Shown piece by piece: positions 50,816 to 59,312 of a stretch of 64,000 nt of DNA. The notes under the pieces were generated by a model. That model saw nothing but the letters and a program-made list of their open reading frames with translations, had not been told where the DNA came from and did not search any database. How positions within the stretch are numbered: the stretch's first letter is position 1; each line of letters opens with the position of its first letter. A program made the translations under genes and the position numbers. Where the stretch lies: assembly GCA_022711115.1 (NCBI GenBank), contig JAKLFP010000004.1:1-64000 (forward strand), written 5' to 3'. This stretch comes from Candidatus Omnitrophota bacterium. GTDB lineage: Bacteria > Omnitrophota > Omnitrophia > Omnitrophales > Aquincolibacteriaceae.

Positions 50816-52216
50816 ATGAAGTCATTTTCGATCCGATCGATCACGGATTCTTTTGCGAAAGGCCCTTTCCGGAGACTGTTCAAGAACACCGGACTGCTGA
50901 TTAGCGGAGATACGGTTTCAGCGGTTTTAGGTGTGCTGACGTTTGTCGTGACGGCGCGCGCGCTTGGGACCGAAATGCTCGGTATATTGATCCTGATTGA
51001 CACCTATGTCCGGATCGTGGACAAGCTTATGAATTTCCAGTCCTGGCAGTTCATGATCAAATACGGCGCGGACGCTTTGGGAAACAAGGACGCCGGTGGT
51101 TTTAAGGCACTTGTGAAACTGGGAACATTGGTGGACGGTTTTACGGCACTGCTCGGTTGCGGGGTATCGCTTGCGCTGGCCGGCATTGTCGGAAAATGGC
51201 AGCAGTGGCCGACGGACATGGTGCAATTCGCTTTGATCTACAGCGCGATCATTGTCTTTGATGTCGCGGGTGTGCCGACGGGCATCCTGCGGATCTTTGA
51301 TCAATTCAAACTTTTTTCCATCCAGAAATCCGTCTGTGCCTCAGTTAAATTTTTGGGGGTACTTCTCGCCTGGCAATCCGGTTATGGGTTCAAAGGATTT
51401 CTTTGGGTCTGGATGATCACGGAGATCGTGGATTATGTTTCTCTGACCGTGATGGCCTGGATGGAAATGCACAGGCGGGGGTATACGCGTGTTTGGGCCG
51501 AACCCCTGAAGGGGATCACCCAACGTTATCCCGGGATCTGGAATTTTTTGATCTCCACGAACCTGACGGGTTCAGTGAAAGTGGGGTTCCGGGAGTTCGA
51601 TATTTTAATTGTCGGGCGGCTTCTTGGCCTGACGGATGTCAGTTTGTACAAGCTGGCAAAAAAACTTTGCGCTTTTCTAGATCGGGCCACGAACCCGCTT
51701 TACCAATCACTTTATCCCGAGTTGACGCGGGTTTGGTCTCAACGCGATTACACAAGCTTTAAGCATGTTGTGAAGCAAATGGTTTATGTGATGGGCGGAC
51801 TTTCGCTTGTCACCTGGGTCATTTTTATTTTTTGGGGAAAATGGATCATCGCGATCACGACCGGCAGGGAATTCGTCAATGCATACGCCGTCACGGTTTG
51901 GTACTTGCTGGCCAACGGGATCGCCATCACGGCGTTGCCGCTTTCGCCGATGATCCTTGCGATGGGCCGTGCCAATCTCAGTTTCTGGATTCAGTTCCTG
52001 CCAACGCTTGTTTATTTTCCGGTTCTTTACTGGATGATCACGGTCTGGCATCTGGAAGGGGCCGGTTATGCCTATATCGTTTATCACGGATTGCGTGTCG
52101 TCCTCCAGTATTTTATCGTCAAAAAACTCGTCAAAGAAATTCCACAGAAAAAAGCACCGCCTACCGGCCTCGCCGCTCAAACTTCGGAGGAAGGCCCCGC
52201 TTCTTTTGCAGATTAA
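50816..52216 (+). CDS. Oligosaccharide flippase (Wzx/MATE-like, 466 aa)
   Basis: The protein is almost entirely hydrophobic helices (about 12), with an N-terminal 'LLISGDTVSAVLGVLTFVVTARALGTEMLGI' characteristic of polysaccharide-export flippases, and a repeat of the pattern in the second half ('ILIVGRLLGLTDVSLYKLA'). It would flip lipid-linked glycans across the inner membrane. A glycosyltransferase and a polysaccharide deacetylase lie downstream, supporting an envelope or exopolysaccharide role. AGGAAGA precedes the ATG. Confidence 0.85.
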   Translation: MKSFSIRSITDSFAKGPFRRLFKNTGLLISGDTVSAVLGVLTFVVTARALGTEMLGILILIDTYVRIVDKLMNFQSWQFMIKYGADALGNKDAGGFKALVKLGTLVDGFTALLGCGVSLALAGIVGKWQQWPTDMVQFALIYSAIIVFDVAGVPTGILRIFDQFKLFSIQKSVCASVKFLGVLLAWQSGYGFKGFLWVWMITEIVDYVSLTVMAWMEMHRRGYTRVWAEPLKGITQRYPGIWNFLISTNLTGSVKVGFREFDILIVGRLLGLTDVSLYKLAKKLCAFLDRATNPLYQSLYPELTRVWSQRDYTSFKHVVKQMVYVMGGLSLVTWVIFIFWGKWIIAITTGREFVNAYAVTVWYLLANGIAITALPLSPMILAMGRANLSFWIQFLPTLVYFPVLYWMITVWHLEGAGYAYIVYHGLRVVLQYFIVKKLVKEIPQKKAPPTGLAAQTSEEGPASFAD

Positions 52217-52378
52217 AGAGGAAACCGGCAGCCCAGACTCTTGGAAGTCTGAAGATGGACGCATGGGATGGCGTTAGGCAAAGGGGACGGTCTAAATTTA
52301 GCTGGCAATGATTTGTCTTGGTAAATATAATGTCGCAACAGATTGAGAATTTTCCATGAAACCTGAGGAGAATTTGTT

Positions 52379-52756
52379 GTGAGGCTTCAAAGTTTTTTTT
52401 TAACGGTTCTGATCTCCGGTGCTTTTGTGGCGGCAGGTTGTGCGGAGAAGGCAGATCCCAAAAAACCGGTCCAGCAGATCAAAAAAGAAGTCGAGAGGAT
52501 GTCGGTTGAAGAGCTTCAGTCCGCGGCAGAGGCGTATGCGCAGAAGCTGAGAAGTCAGCATGCGGAAGTTGCCAAGATCACGGAAAGAATGAAGACTATT
52601 TCCGTGGAGGAAATCTTCAGTAAGAAAACGAAACCGATCAAGGACCGTTTCCTAAGTATCCAGGTCGAATCTTCAGCGCTTTTTCAACGCTATCAAATCT
52701 ATATCAATAAGCTTCAGGAAAAGGGAGTGGATACGAGTCAAATCCGGATCGATTGA
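52379..52756 (+). CDS. Small helical lipoprotein (125 aa)
   Basis: Lipoprotein signal 'LTVLISGAFVAAGC' with the lipidated Cys at about residue 21, then two charged helices ('VERMSVEELQSAAEAYAQKL', 'VESSALFQRYQIYINKLQEK'). GTG start with GAGGAG eight bases upstream. No family is recognised; helical hairpin lipoproteins of this size are common in the envelopes of Gram-negative bacteria. A terminator follows at once. Confidence 0.8.
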   Translation: MRLQSFFLTVLISGAFVAAGCAEKADPKKPVQQIKKEVERMSVEELQSAAEAYAQKLRSQHAEVAKITERMKTISVEEIFSKKTKPIKDRFLSIQVESSALFQRYQIYINKLQEKGVDTSQIRID

Positions 52757-52773
52757 TTTTCGCATCGATCTTT

Positions 52774-52816
52774 AAAGGGGCTTTTTACATGACGCGCAGG
52801 GATCCCCTTTTTTATT
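52774..52816 (+). terminator. Intrinsic terminator after lipoprotein gene
   Basis: AAAGGGG (52774-52780) pairs with CCCCTTT (52804-52810), followed by TTTATTTT. The glycosyltransferase start comes 22 bases later, so it likely depends on read-through or on a promoter overlapping this stretch. Confidence 0.6.
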
Positions 52817-52837
52817 TTCAACCAAAAAGGTAGCGAT

Positions 52838-53956
52838 TTGAAAATTTTGCATATCACCTCACATTTGAATACAGGGGGTATCACGACCTATCTTCTGACC
52901 CTCATCAAAGAGCAGAAAAAAGCGGGGCATGAGGTTTCTATTTGGTCCAGTCCCGGAACCTGCCGGGATGCTTTCAGGGAATGCTGCGCCGAGGTGGTTT
53001 GCGATGTGCCTCGCTGCAAGAGTGAGCTTTCGCCGAGACTTTGGGCGCAACTGCCGGGATTGACATCATTTCTCAAGAGCCGTGTCATCCAGATCATTCA
53101 TACGCATACCCGTGTTGGGCAAGTACTGGCCACAGCGGCGACTCGTTTTATCGATATACCGCATGTATCTACCGCGCATATGTTTTACAAACGCCGTTTG
53201 GGCCGGCGTCTTTTTCCATGTTGGGGGAAAACCGTGATTGCTATTTCTCAAACGATGCAACAGGGATTGGTGGACATCTTTGGTGCAGAAAACTTGCCGC
53301 CCATTAAAGTCGTGACAAATGGCATCGATATTTTCGGGCTGCAAAGCAGGGTTGACAAAGTGGACCGTCATGTTGCCAGGGGAAAATATGGTTACACACA
53401 GGATCACATTGTCATTCTTGCGCTTTCGCGTCAAATTCCGGTGAAAGGGACTCACATTTTGATCGAGGCATTTGCCATAGCGCATCAGCAGATCCCAAAA
53501 CTGCGCTTGCTCATTGCGGGGGCGGGGGATGAGGATTACTTGGCTCAGTTAAGGGAACAGGTGCAGCGCTTAAAACTTCAGGATGTTGTGGTTTTTATCG
53601 GGAATGAGCCTGCCATCGAAGAGCCTTTTAAAGCTGCGGACATTTATGCCGCACCTTTCATGTGGCCGGAGGCCTTTGGGCTTTCCATCCTTGAAGCGAT
53701 GGCTGCGGGATTGCCGGTGATCGGTTCGGACTCCGGCGGGATTTCGGAACTTCTGGGCCGCGGCAGTTATGGGCTTCTTTTTCAGGAAGCCCATGTTCCG
53801 GAGCTTGTGCGTTGTTTGATCACTTACGCGAAAGATCCGGATTTGCGACGAAAAATGAGCGCTGCTGCAAAACAGGTTTCTTCCGATTATTCTTCGGAGA
53901 AAATGTGCCGGCAAATCCAGGAAGTTTATGAGGAAGTTTTGGAGGCGAAGCGGTGA
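52838..53956 (+). CDS. GT4-family glycosyltransferase (372 aa)
   Basis: N-terminal 'LHITSHLNTGGITTYLLTLIKEQKKAGHEV' is the acceptor half of a GT-B enzyme, and 'PEAFGLSILEAMAAGLPVIGSDSGGISELL' is the donor half with the E-x7-E motif of GT4. It transfers a sugar from a nucleotide-sugar to a lipid-linked or polysaccharide acceptor on the cytoplasmic face. TTG start with AAAAGG eight bases ahead. Its stop overlaps the GTG of the deacetylase gene (GTGA), so the two are translationally coupled. Confidence 0.9.
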   Translation: MKILHITSHLNTGGITTYLLTLIKEQKKAGHEVSIWSSPGTCRDAFRECCAEVVCDVPRCKSELSPRLWAQLPGLTSFLKSRVIQIIHTHTRVGQVLATAATRFIDIPHVSTAHMFYKRRLGRRLFPCWGKTVIAISQTMQQGLVDIFGAENLPPIKVVTNGIDIFGLQSRVDKVDRHVARGKYGYTQDHIVILALSRQIPVKGTHILIEAFAIAHQQIPKLRLLIAGAGDEDYLAQLREQVQRLKLQDVVVFIGNEPAIEEPFKAADIYAAPFMWPEAFGLSILEAMAAGLPVIGSDSGGISELLGRGSYGLLFQEAHVPELVRCLITYAKDPDLRRKMSAAAKQVSSDYSSEKMCRQIQEVYEEVLEAKR

Positions 53957-54645
53957 AAAAATTTATTCCTATTTTGGCTTATCACAGCTTTAACCCGCAA
54001 TGCTTTTCCGGCAAGCTCGCCCTTGCGCCCGAGCTTTTCAAAAAACAGATGCTGTTTTTGAAAAAGAAAAACTTTTATGTGGTAGGACTCGATCAGTGCG
54101 TGGAAAATGCCTGGACCGAGAATTTTTGGGAGCAGAAAGCCGCCATCACTTTTGATGATGGCTACTTGGATAATTATCACGTTGCCTTTCCCGCGTTGAA
54201 GGAGTGCGCATTCCCGGGGACTTTTTTCGTGACGCCGGAAGATGTGGGCAGTACCGGTTTTATGACTTGGGACATGCTTGGGGAAATGGCTCGTATGCCT
54301 GGCGTTGAGATCGGAAGTCACGGTCTTTTCCATAAGGCGCTTGGCGATATTCCCGAGGACGAAGCCTGGAAATCTATAAGCGTTTCCAAAAAGATTCTCG
54401 AGGAACGTTTAGGACGGGAAATCAAAGCCTTTTCTTATCCGTCGGGATCGTTCAACGAAAACATCGTCGAAATGGTCCGCAGGGCGGGATATGTCTATGC
54501 CTGTGCCGCGAGTCACGTGCATGACCGGAAATGGGAAGGGAATCCCTTTCTTTTGCGCCGCATCAAGATCTCTTCATCTTCGTCCTCCGATTTTGCTTTT
54601 TCTCTCCGTCTTTCCGGTTTTTACCACTCGTTCGGAAGGCCCTGA
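53953..54645 (+). CDS. Polysaccharide deacetylase (NodB-like, 230 aa)
   Basis: Motifs 'ILAYHSF', 'AITFDDGYLDNY' (catalytic and metal Asp), 'IGSHGLFHKAL' (metal His pair) and 'FSYPSGSFN' follow the NodB homology domain order. The enzyme removes acetyl groups from N-acetylated sugars. No signal peptide, so it probably acts on intermediates in the cytoplasm or is peripheral. It overlaps the preceding glycosyltransferase gene by four bases and ends eight bases before mnmA. The C-terminus ends abruptly in a Ser-rich stretch (SSSSSSDF). Confidence 0.9.
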   Translation: MKKFIPILAYHSFNPQCFSGKLALAPELFKKQMLFLKKKNFYVVGLDQCVENAWTENFWEQKAAITFDDGYLDNYHVAFPALKECAFPGTFFVTPEDVGSTGFMTWDMLGEMARMPGVEIGSHGLFHKALGDIPEDEAWKSISVSKKILEERLGREIKAFSYPSGSFNENIVEMVRRAGYVYACAASHVHDRKWEGNPFLLRRIKISSSSSSDFAFSLRLSGFYHSFGRP

Positions 54646-54653
54646 TCATTTTG

Positions 54654-55739
54654 ATGAAAAAAGAGACGCCAAAATCCATTGTAGTGGGTATGTCAGGCGG
54701 AGTGGATTCTTCCATGGCGCTGGTGCTTTTGAAAAAACAAGGCTGGGCGCCTGTGGGTGTCTCGTTGAAATATCCTGTTTGGGAAGACACCTCGAATTGT
54801 TTGCGTGAAAATGTGTGTTGCAGTGCCGAGTCTTTCAGGATTGCCGAAGAGGTTTGCCGGAAGCTTCATGTGCCTTATCATGTCTATGATGTCTCCCGCG
54901 ATTTTCAAAAGGAAGTGATTAATTATTTTCTTAAAAGTCTCCGGAATCATCTGACGCCCAACCCTTGCGTGATGTGCAACCGCTTCCTCAAGTTCAAAAA
55001 GCTTTTTGAATGGGCCCAGGATCATCAAATTAAATATGTTGCGACAGGGCACTATGCCCGCATCAAAAAAAATCCGAAGACCAACCTCTACGAACTTCTC
55101 AAAAGCAAAGATGTGGAAAAGGATCAGACCTATTCGTTGAGTTTTTTGTCGCAGAAACAATTAAGTCATATCGTCCTTCCGCTCGGGCGATACACCAAAA
55201 AAGAAATTTATGACATGGCACAAAAAGAAGGCTTCGAAATATTTCTCAAAAGGAAACAAAGCCAGGATTTCTGTTTTGTGGCGGGCCATGCCATGGATTC
55301 TTTTCTGGGAAAAGAAGTCGGCATAGCCGTCGGGGTCGTTCAGGATGATCAAGGCCATAGCATCGGTAAACACCGCGGATTGCATTTTTACACCATCGGT
55401 CAGAGAAAAGGACTTGGGTTGTCCGGCGGACCGTATTTTGTCACAGGATTTGACGTGAAACGGAATATTCTTAAAGTGTCTCGCGATGAAAAAAAATTGC
55501 TTCAAAAAGAAGCCCTGCTCGGTCCCTGTAATTTCTTTTCCGGTTTACCCAAAAAATCCTTGCGTGTTCAAGCCAAGATAAGGTATCGGCAGAAAACAGC
55601 TTCGGGGACCCTTTTCCCAGTTTCAAAAAGCCGGGTCAGGATTGTTTTTGACAAGCCGCAGCGGGCGGTGACTCCCGGACAATTCGCTGTTTTTTACAAG
55701 AGAAATGTCTGCCTCGGAGGAGGGGAGATACGGTTCTGA
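54654..55739 (+). CDS. mnmA: tRNA-specific 2-thiouridylase
   Basis: PP-loop 'VVGMSGGVDSSMALVLL' binds ATP. The two catalytic cysteines lie in 'TPNPCVMCNRFLKF' and 'SQDFCFVAGH'. The central 'YVATGHYAR', 'KDQTYSLSFL', 'FYTIGQRKGLGL' and the C-terminal beta barrel match the full-length enzyme (361 residues). It activates U34 of tRNA-Glu, -Lys and -Gln with ATP and inserts sulphur, using relay proteins in the cytoplasm. I chose the ATG at 54654, since the longer frame upstream lies within the deacetylase gene. Placement behind envelope-sugar genes is unusual and probably accidental. Confidence 0.95.
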   Translation: MKKETPKSIVVGMSGGVDSSMALVLLKKQGWAPVGVSLKYPVWEDTSNCLRENVCCSAESFRIAEEVCRKLHVPYHVYDVSRDFQKEVINYFLKSLRNHLTPNPCVMCNRFLKFKKLFEWAQDHQIKYVATGHYARIKKNPKTNLYELLKSKDVEKDQTYSLSFLSQKQLSHIVLPLGRYTKKEIYDMAQKEGFEIFLKRKQSQDFCFVAGHAMDSFLGKEVGIAVGVVQDDQGHSIGKHRGLHFYTIGQRKGLGLSGGPYFVTGFDVKRNILKVSRDEKKLLQKEALLGPCNFFSGLPKKSLRVQAKIRYRQKTASGTLFPVSKSRVRIVFDKPQRAVTPGQFAVFYKRNVCLGGGEIRF

Positions 55740-55800
55740 AACGCGCGAAACTCCATGCGTCACAATCGATTTTCACTTCGGGCATTGTTCGTTGCTTTCA
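55740..55800. other. Start of 298-base gap before bactofilin gene
   Basis: No gene in 55740-56037. The gap carries the promoter at 55801-55829 and a leader of about 200 bases before the ATG at 56038. I see no strong hairpin or riboswitch consensus in the leader. Confidence 0.4.
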
Positions 55801-55829
55801 TTGACAACCCGCAGGAAAATGATGATAAT
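55801..55829 (+). promoter_or_regulatory. Sigma-70-type promoter of the bactofilin operon
   Basis: TTGACA (55801-55806) and GATAAT (55824-55829), 17-base spacer. It leaves an unusually long 5' leader of about 200 bases. Confidence 0.7.
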
Positions 55830-56037
55830 GACATATCTTTTTTCAAATTTTTCGGTGAGATAGTGCTGCTAAAACGTTGGTTCCAGGTAAGGCATCGTCA
55901 AAGTAAAAGCTTTATTTGAAAGTCAAGCTCGCACATAGAAGCGATCAAAAAGGTGAGGTCCAGGATTCCGGGCGCTATTCGATCATTTAATTTCCGCACG
56001 GTCTTGCAATAAAAAGATTCAACATAGGAGAACAGCT

Positions 56038-56568
56038 ATGGTCAAAAAGAAAGAAGAAATCCAGGAAAAAATCCTTGATGTTGATGCCAGCATGCAGGGA
56101 ACGATCTCGTTCAAAGATCCCGTCAATCTGAGAATTAATGGCAGTTTTGAAGGTAAACTCGAAGTTCGCGGCAATCTGACCATCGGTGAAAACGCCAAGG
56201 TCACGGCGAACATCCAGGGAGACCACATTGTGATTGGTGGAAAGGTTTCTGGAGATATCATTGCTTCCCAGAGCTTGTCGATTTTGAATCCGGCAACAAT
56301 CAACGGGAACATCACCACGCCGCGTTTGAGCATCACGGAAGGTGCGGTCTTGCAGGGGCAGGTGAACATGCTCGGAATCCATGCCTCCCAGGGGACGGAC
56401 GTCTTTTTGACTTTAAAAGATGTCGCTCAGTATCTTGAGGTCGAGGCCAGGATCATCGAGGAATGGGCCAATGCCAAAAAGATTCCCGCACGATTTGAAA
56501 ATGGGCATTGGGTTTTTGTGAAAAATGAGGTCGACCAGTGGATCCAACAGGAAAGAGCCAGGGTCTGA
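56038..56568 (+). CDS. Bactofilin fused to an excisionase/MerR-like HTH (176 aa)
   Basis: Residues of about 10-115 form a bactofilin domain, a right-handed beta-helix with repeating 'G-x-I-x-G-x-x-I-x-G' ('GTISFKDPVNLRINGSFEGK', 'ANIQGDHIVIGGKVSGDI'). Bactofilins polymerise into cytoskeletal filaments at the membrane. Residues of about 122-172 ('FLTLKDVAQYLEVEARIIEEW...VKNEVDQWI') form a helix-turn-helix of the excisionase/MerR type, normally DNA-binding. Such a fusion is uncommon and may link the filament to DNA or to a partner protein. The next gene encodes the same HTH type with a membrane anchor. Ribosome-binding site AGGAGA lies just before the ATG. Confidence 0.9.
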   Translation: MVKKKEEIQEKILDVDASMQGTISFKDPVNLRINGSFEGKLEVRGNLTIGENAKVTANIQGDHIVIGGKVSGDIIASQSLSILNPATINGNITTPRLSITEGAVLQGQVNMLGIHASQGTDVFLTLKDVAQYLEVEARIIEEWANAKKIPARFENGHWVFVKNEVDQWIQQERARV

Positions 56569-56648
56569 TTTTTAGGAAATAAGTTTAGCAGGTTTGATAC
56601 TGACGGACATTTCTCTCTTTTGATTAATGGAAGGACAAACGGATCCTC

Positions 56649-56960
56649 ATGAATAATATGCTGACTCTCGATGAAGTAAAAAACTATCTGGAGGTTGAAC
56701 AACAGGAGATCGAAAAATTCATCCGGGACGGCATGCTGCATGCGTATAAAATCGGAGGGGTGTATATCCGCTTTCGAAAAGAAGAGGTCCTCAATCTCAA
56801 ATACGATGTTCTTTTAAAGAAAAAAAAAGGCATCCAGCAGGTTTCTTTCGGGCAAAGGCTTTGGAATTTTTGGCGCTTCAATAATTTTTATATTATTTCT
56901 CTTTTGATCATTGCGGCTTTGGCCTATTGGTTTCTCCATACGACCGTGTCATCATCCTGA
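56649..56960 (+). CDS. Excisionase-like HTH with C-terminal TM anchor (103 aa)
   Basis: 'MLTLDEVKNYLEVEQQEIEKFIRDG' and 'YIRFRKEEVLNLKYD' form the same HTH type as the tail of the bactofilin before it. A basic linker (KKKKG) and one hydrophobic helix ('FYIISLLIIAALAYWFL') follow, so the DNA-binding-like domain would lie on the cytoplasmic face of the membrane. It is 80 bases after the bactofilin gene and 10 bases before acpS, on the same strand. It may pair with the bactofilin tail through HTH-HTH contacts. Confidence 0.8.
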   Translation: MNNMLTLDEVKNYLEVEQQEIEKFIRDGMLHAYKIGGVYIRFRKEEVLNLKYDVLLKKKKGIQQVSFGQRLWNFWRFNNFYIISLLIIAALAYWFLHTTVSSS

Positions 56961-56970
56961 GGCGGCATTT

Positions 56971-57351
56971 TTGAAGATCTTACAGGGTATCGATCTTGTC
57001 AAAGTTTCCCGTATCGAACAGCTCATCAAGCGGTCCGGAAAGAAATTTCTAGATCGTGTTTTCAGCGCCGGAGAACAGTCGTATTGCAGTTCCAAACGGA
57101 TGAGTTGTGAGCATTATGCGGCGCGTTTTGCGGCGAAAGAAGCGGTTTTGAAAGCATTGAAAGTAAAACCCCAAAAGGGACAAAAACTTTCGGAAATAGA
57201 AGTCCGGCGTGAGGCTACCGGTAAGCCTTTTATCGTATTAAGCAAAGTGATTTGTCGGCAATTAAGGCTTCCTGCTAAAGCTCAAATCGAATTATCGGTT
57301 GCTCATGAGCGAGAATACGCGATTGCGACGGTTGTGATTGTGATTCCTTAG
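56971..57351 (+). CDS. acpS: Holo-[acyl-carrier-protein] synthase
   Basis: 'GIDLVKVSRIEQLI' carries the Mg-binding Asp and 'ARFAAKEAVLKAL' the Glu-Ala-x-x-K motif of AcpS. The length (126 residues) is standard. It transfers 4'-phosphopantetheine from CoA to a Ser of acyl carrier protein in the cytoplasm, for fatty-acid synthesis. TTG start with GAGGCGG about six bases ahead; an upstream start at 56911 would overlap the HTH-TM gene and add unrelated residues. Confidence 0.9.
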   Translation: MKILQGIDLVKVSRIEQLIKRSGKKFLDRVFSAGEQSYCSSKRMSCEHYAARFAAKEAVLKALKVKPQKGQKLSEIEVRREATGKPFIVLSKVICRQLRLPAKAQIELSVAHEREYAIATVVIVIP

Positions 57352-57368
57352 AAAATGAGGAAAAGGTA

Positions 57369-58151
57369 ATGAAGCAAAAAGTACTGATCATCAACGCGGA
57401 TGACTGTAACCTCACGTCCCAGGTGACGGAAGCGATCCTTAAGGCGCATGCGAACGGGATTGTGACCAGTACGACCTTTATGGTGAATCTGCCTGCCAAT
57501 GGCGATGTGGTCCGGGAACTGAATGCATCCAAAAATCTTGGAGTCGGGCTGCATTTGAATGTGACGCTGGGGGAACCCGCGGCCAAGGCGTCGCTTGTGA
57601 AGTCCTTATTGCAAAAAGACGGCCGATTCAAAAAAAAGGACCAGTATGCAGTCCATAAATTTCCTCCCGCCGTGGAAATTGCGGAAGAATTTAAGGCCCA
57701 ACTGCAGCGTTTCGTGAAACTCTTCAAACACTTGCCGACGCACGTCGATGTCCACCATCACATGCATGACCATCGCCCTTTTTTTGAAGCCCTTGCAGGG
57801 ATTGTCAAAAAGCACAATCTGCCGATTCGCTGGACAAGGCTTTTAAACGAGCGCGAGATCAAGCAATCTTATAAATTTCTCAAAACAACGGATCATTTTT
57901 TCGGCAATCTGGACCCTCACACGTTCTGGACCGAAGAAGTGCTTCGGCATCTTCTTTTTACGTTGCCCGAAGGTACAAATGAGGTGATGTGCCATCCGGG
58001 ATGGGTGGACGACGAATTATGCGCGATCAGTTCGTTGACGATTCCGCGGGAGAGGGAATACCAGCTGTTCAGCTTGAAGGAATTACGCAAGTATATTGCT
58101 CATTTGGGTATTACGCTGACAAACTTCGGTTTTTTTTCGAAAAGCCGGTAA
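57369..58151 (+). CDS. ChbG/HpnK-family carbohydrate deacetylase (260 aa)
   Basis: Starts with 'VLIINADDCNLTSQVTEAI', the N-A-D-D-x metal site of the YdjC/ChbG/HpnK family, followed by 'GLHLNVTLGEP', 'HVDVHHHMHDH' and 'EVMCHPGW'. These enzymes remove N-acetyl groups from chito-oligosaccharides or from hopanoid glycolipid intermediates. With no hopanoid genes visible, the substrate is open. It follows acpS by 17 bases and probably shares its transcript. AATGAGGAAAAGG precedes the ATG. Confidence 0.9.
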   Translation: MKQKVLIINADDCNLTSQVTEAILKAHANGIVTSTTFMVNLPANGDVVRELNASKNLGVGLHLNVTLGEPAAKASLVKSLLQKDGRFKKKDQYAVHKFPPAVEIAEEFKAQLQRFVKLFKHLPTHVDVHHHMHDHRPFFEALAGIVKKHNLPIRWTRLLNEREIKQSYKFLKTTDHFFGNLDPHTFWTEEVLRHLLFTLPEGTNEVMCHPGWVDDELCAISSLTIPREREYQLFSLKELRKYIAHLGITLTNFGFFSKSR

Positions 58152-58160
58152 GCGCGGAAA

Positions 58161-58352
58161 CTATTTTGCAATCGTGCCGTCCAGTGTCTCAAAGATGATC
58201 GTCACGAGATTATGGCACTTGGGGCATTTAATCTGCTTGAAGGCTTGGATGTTGTCGTGCTTGGGGCGGTACATGATGGAGAGAATTTTGGTCACGAAAC
58301 TTGATTCGTTTCCTGACCATTGACATGCAGGACAGTTGTAAGCTGATTTCAT
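58161..58352 (-). CDS. Small zinc-ribbon protein (63 aa)
   Basis: Two Cys pairs, 'NCPACQW' and 'KCPKCHN', about 37 residues apart, form a likely zinc ribbon. A GAGAGGA lies seven bases before the ATG on the minus strand. It is convergent with the deacetylase gene, whose stop is nine bases away. No specific family is recognised. Confidence 0.7.
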   Translation of the reverse strand: MKSAYNCPACQWSGNESSFVTKILSIMYRPKHDNIQAFKQIKCPKCHNLVTIIFETLDGTIAK

Positions 58353-58475
58353 GGGTTCCTCTCCAGAGCGGTTAAGCTCGTATTGTTATGCATAAAAGTC
58401 ATCGGCGCAGGTTCCTCGAAACTTTAAGTTTGTTTAATAAAAGCTTAGTCATGTGAATTGAAACAGGAGGTTGGC

Positions 58476-58817
58476 ATGCGGAAAATCGCGATAGGATGGA
58501 TATTGATCGCGGGGGTTTTTTTATTTGCTGTACCCCCTGCTTTGGCGAACGAAGAAGGATATTTTGCCCAAATGAGTCGAACCATGGTGACGGGTTTGAA
58601 AAACATCGTGTCCTCACCTTGGGAGATTCCTTATACGATGGGGCAATATGATCAGAAAGACGACGGAAACTCACGAGCTATCCGCGGTGCGGCAGGCTTT
58701 GTTGATGGGACATTTCGCTCCCTTACCCGGTTTTGTTGCGGGTTTTGGGACGTAGCTTTTTCGGTTGTTCCGGGCGATCAGGAAGGGCTCCCTCTAAAGC
58801 CGGAAACTTTCTTCTGA
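58476..58817 (+). CDS. Exported protein like the exosortase-associated TIGR04073 family (113 aa)
   Basis: A signal peptide (RKIAIGWILIAGVFLFAVPPALA) follows the ATG at 58476, which has a perfect AGGAGG five bases ahead; the frame start at 58458 lacks one. The mature part 'MVTGLKNIVSSPWEIPYTM', a Gly-rich middle ('AIRGAAGFVDGTFRSL') and 'GDQEGLPLKPETFF' recall the small TIGR04073 proteins linked to exosortase systems in Verrucomicrobia and relatives. Family membership rests on memory of this pattern. The ExeA-like ATPase beginning at 63935 belongs to the same kind of system. Confidence 0.6.
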   Translation: MRKIAIGWILIAGVFLFAVPPALANEEGYFAQMSRTMVTGLKNIVSSPWEIPYTMGQYDQKDDGNSRAIRGAAGFVDGTFRSLTRFCCGFWDVAFSVVPGDQEGLPLKPETFF

Positions 58818-58957
58818 TAAAAGAATTGGCGCGATTGTTGGGGAAGAACCAGTTTTATGCAGTTAACTCGACCTCAAAATCTTATTGCCCCGTTTGTTGG
58901 GGAAGAACCGAAGAACCTCAAACTCTCACGAGGCAGTGCTGGTTCATGTCGAACCAG

Positions 58958-59043
58958 TGCGAGAGGAGGGAGTCGAACCCTCATGGTGTTTGAGCACCGC
59001 TGGATTTTGAGTCCAGTGCGTCTGCCAGTTCCGCCACTCTCGC
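58958..59043 (-). tRNA. tRNA-Leu (anticodon CAA)
   Basis: On the minus strand the acceptor stem is GCGAGAG/CTCTCGC (59043-59037 and 58965-58959), the anticodon loop reads CTCAAAA with anticodon CAA, and there is a long variable arm as in all class II tRNAs. CCA is not encoded. It lies next to leuS on the opposite strand. Confidence 0.93.
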
Positions 59044-59128
59044 GAATTATTTCTATAAATTAAGGATGCAGTCGCCGTACGCGGCTATCTTCGAGCCGCG
59101 ACGGCGCAGCGCCAAACCATCAAAGGTT

Positions 59129-59204
59129 TGGTGGACCGGAGGGGAGTTGAACCCCTGACCTCTACAATGCCATTGTAGCGTTCTCCCAACTGAACTACCG
59201 GCCC
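59129..59204 (-). tRNA. tRNA-Ala (anticodon GGC)
   Basis: Acceptor stem GGGCCGG/CCGGTCC with one G-T wobble, anticodon stem CTACA/TGTAG around loop ATGGCAT (anticodon GGC), T-arm GGTTCAACTCC, and an encoded CCA at the 3' end (59131-59129). Confidence 0.95.
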
Positions 59205-59312
59205 ATAAACGGACAAATTTCAAAATGACAGGTGAGATGTAAGACAGCATCTTAAAGGAAATAGCTTTTTTTTCAAGAAATATCAACGGACTTTTGCTAA
59301 AATACCCCCCTT

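Noticed and set aside
58733-59063. Short open frames running across tRNA-Leu on the plus strand
   Set aside because: They are reverse reading of a tRNA gene and typical annotation artefacts.
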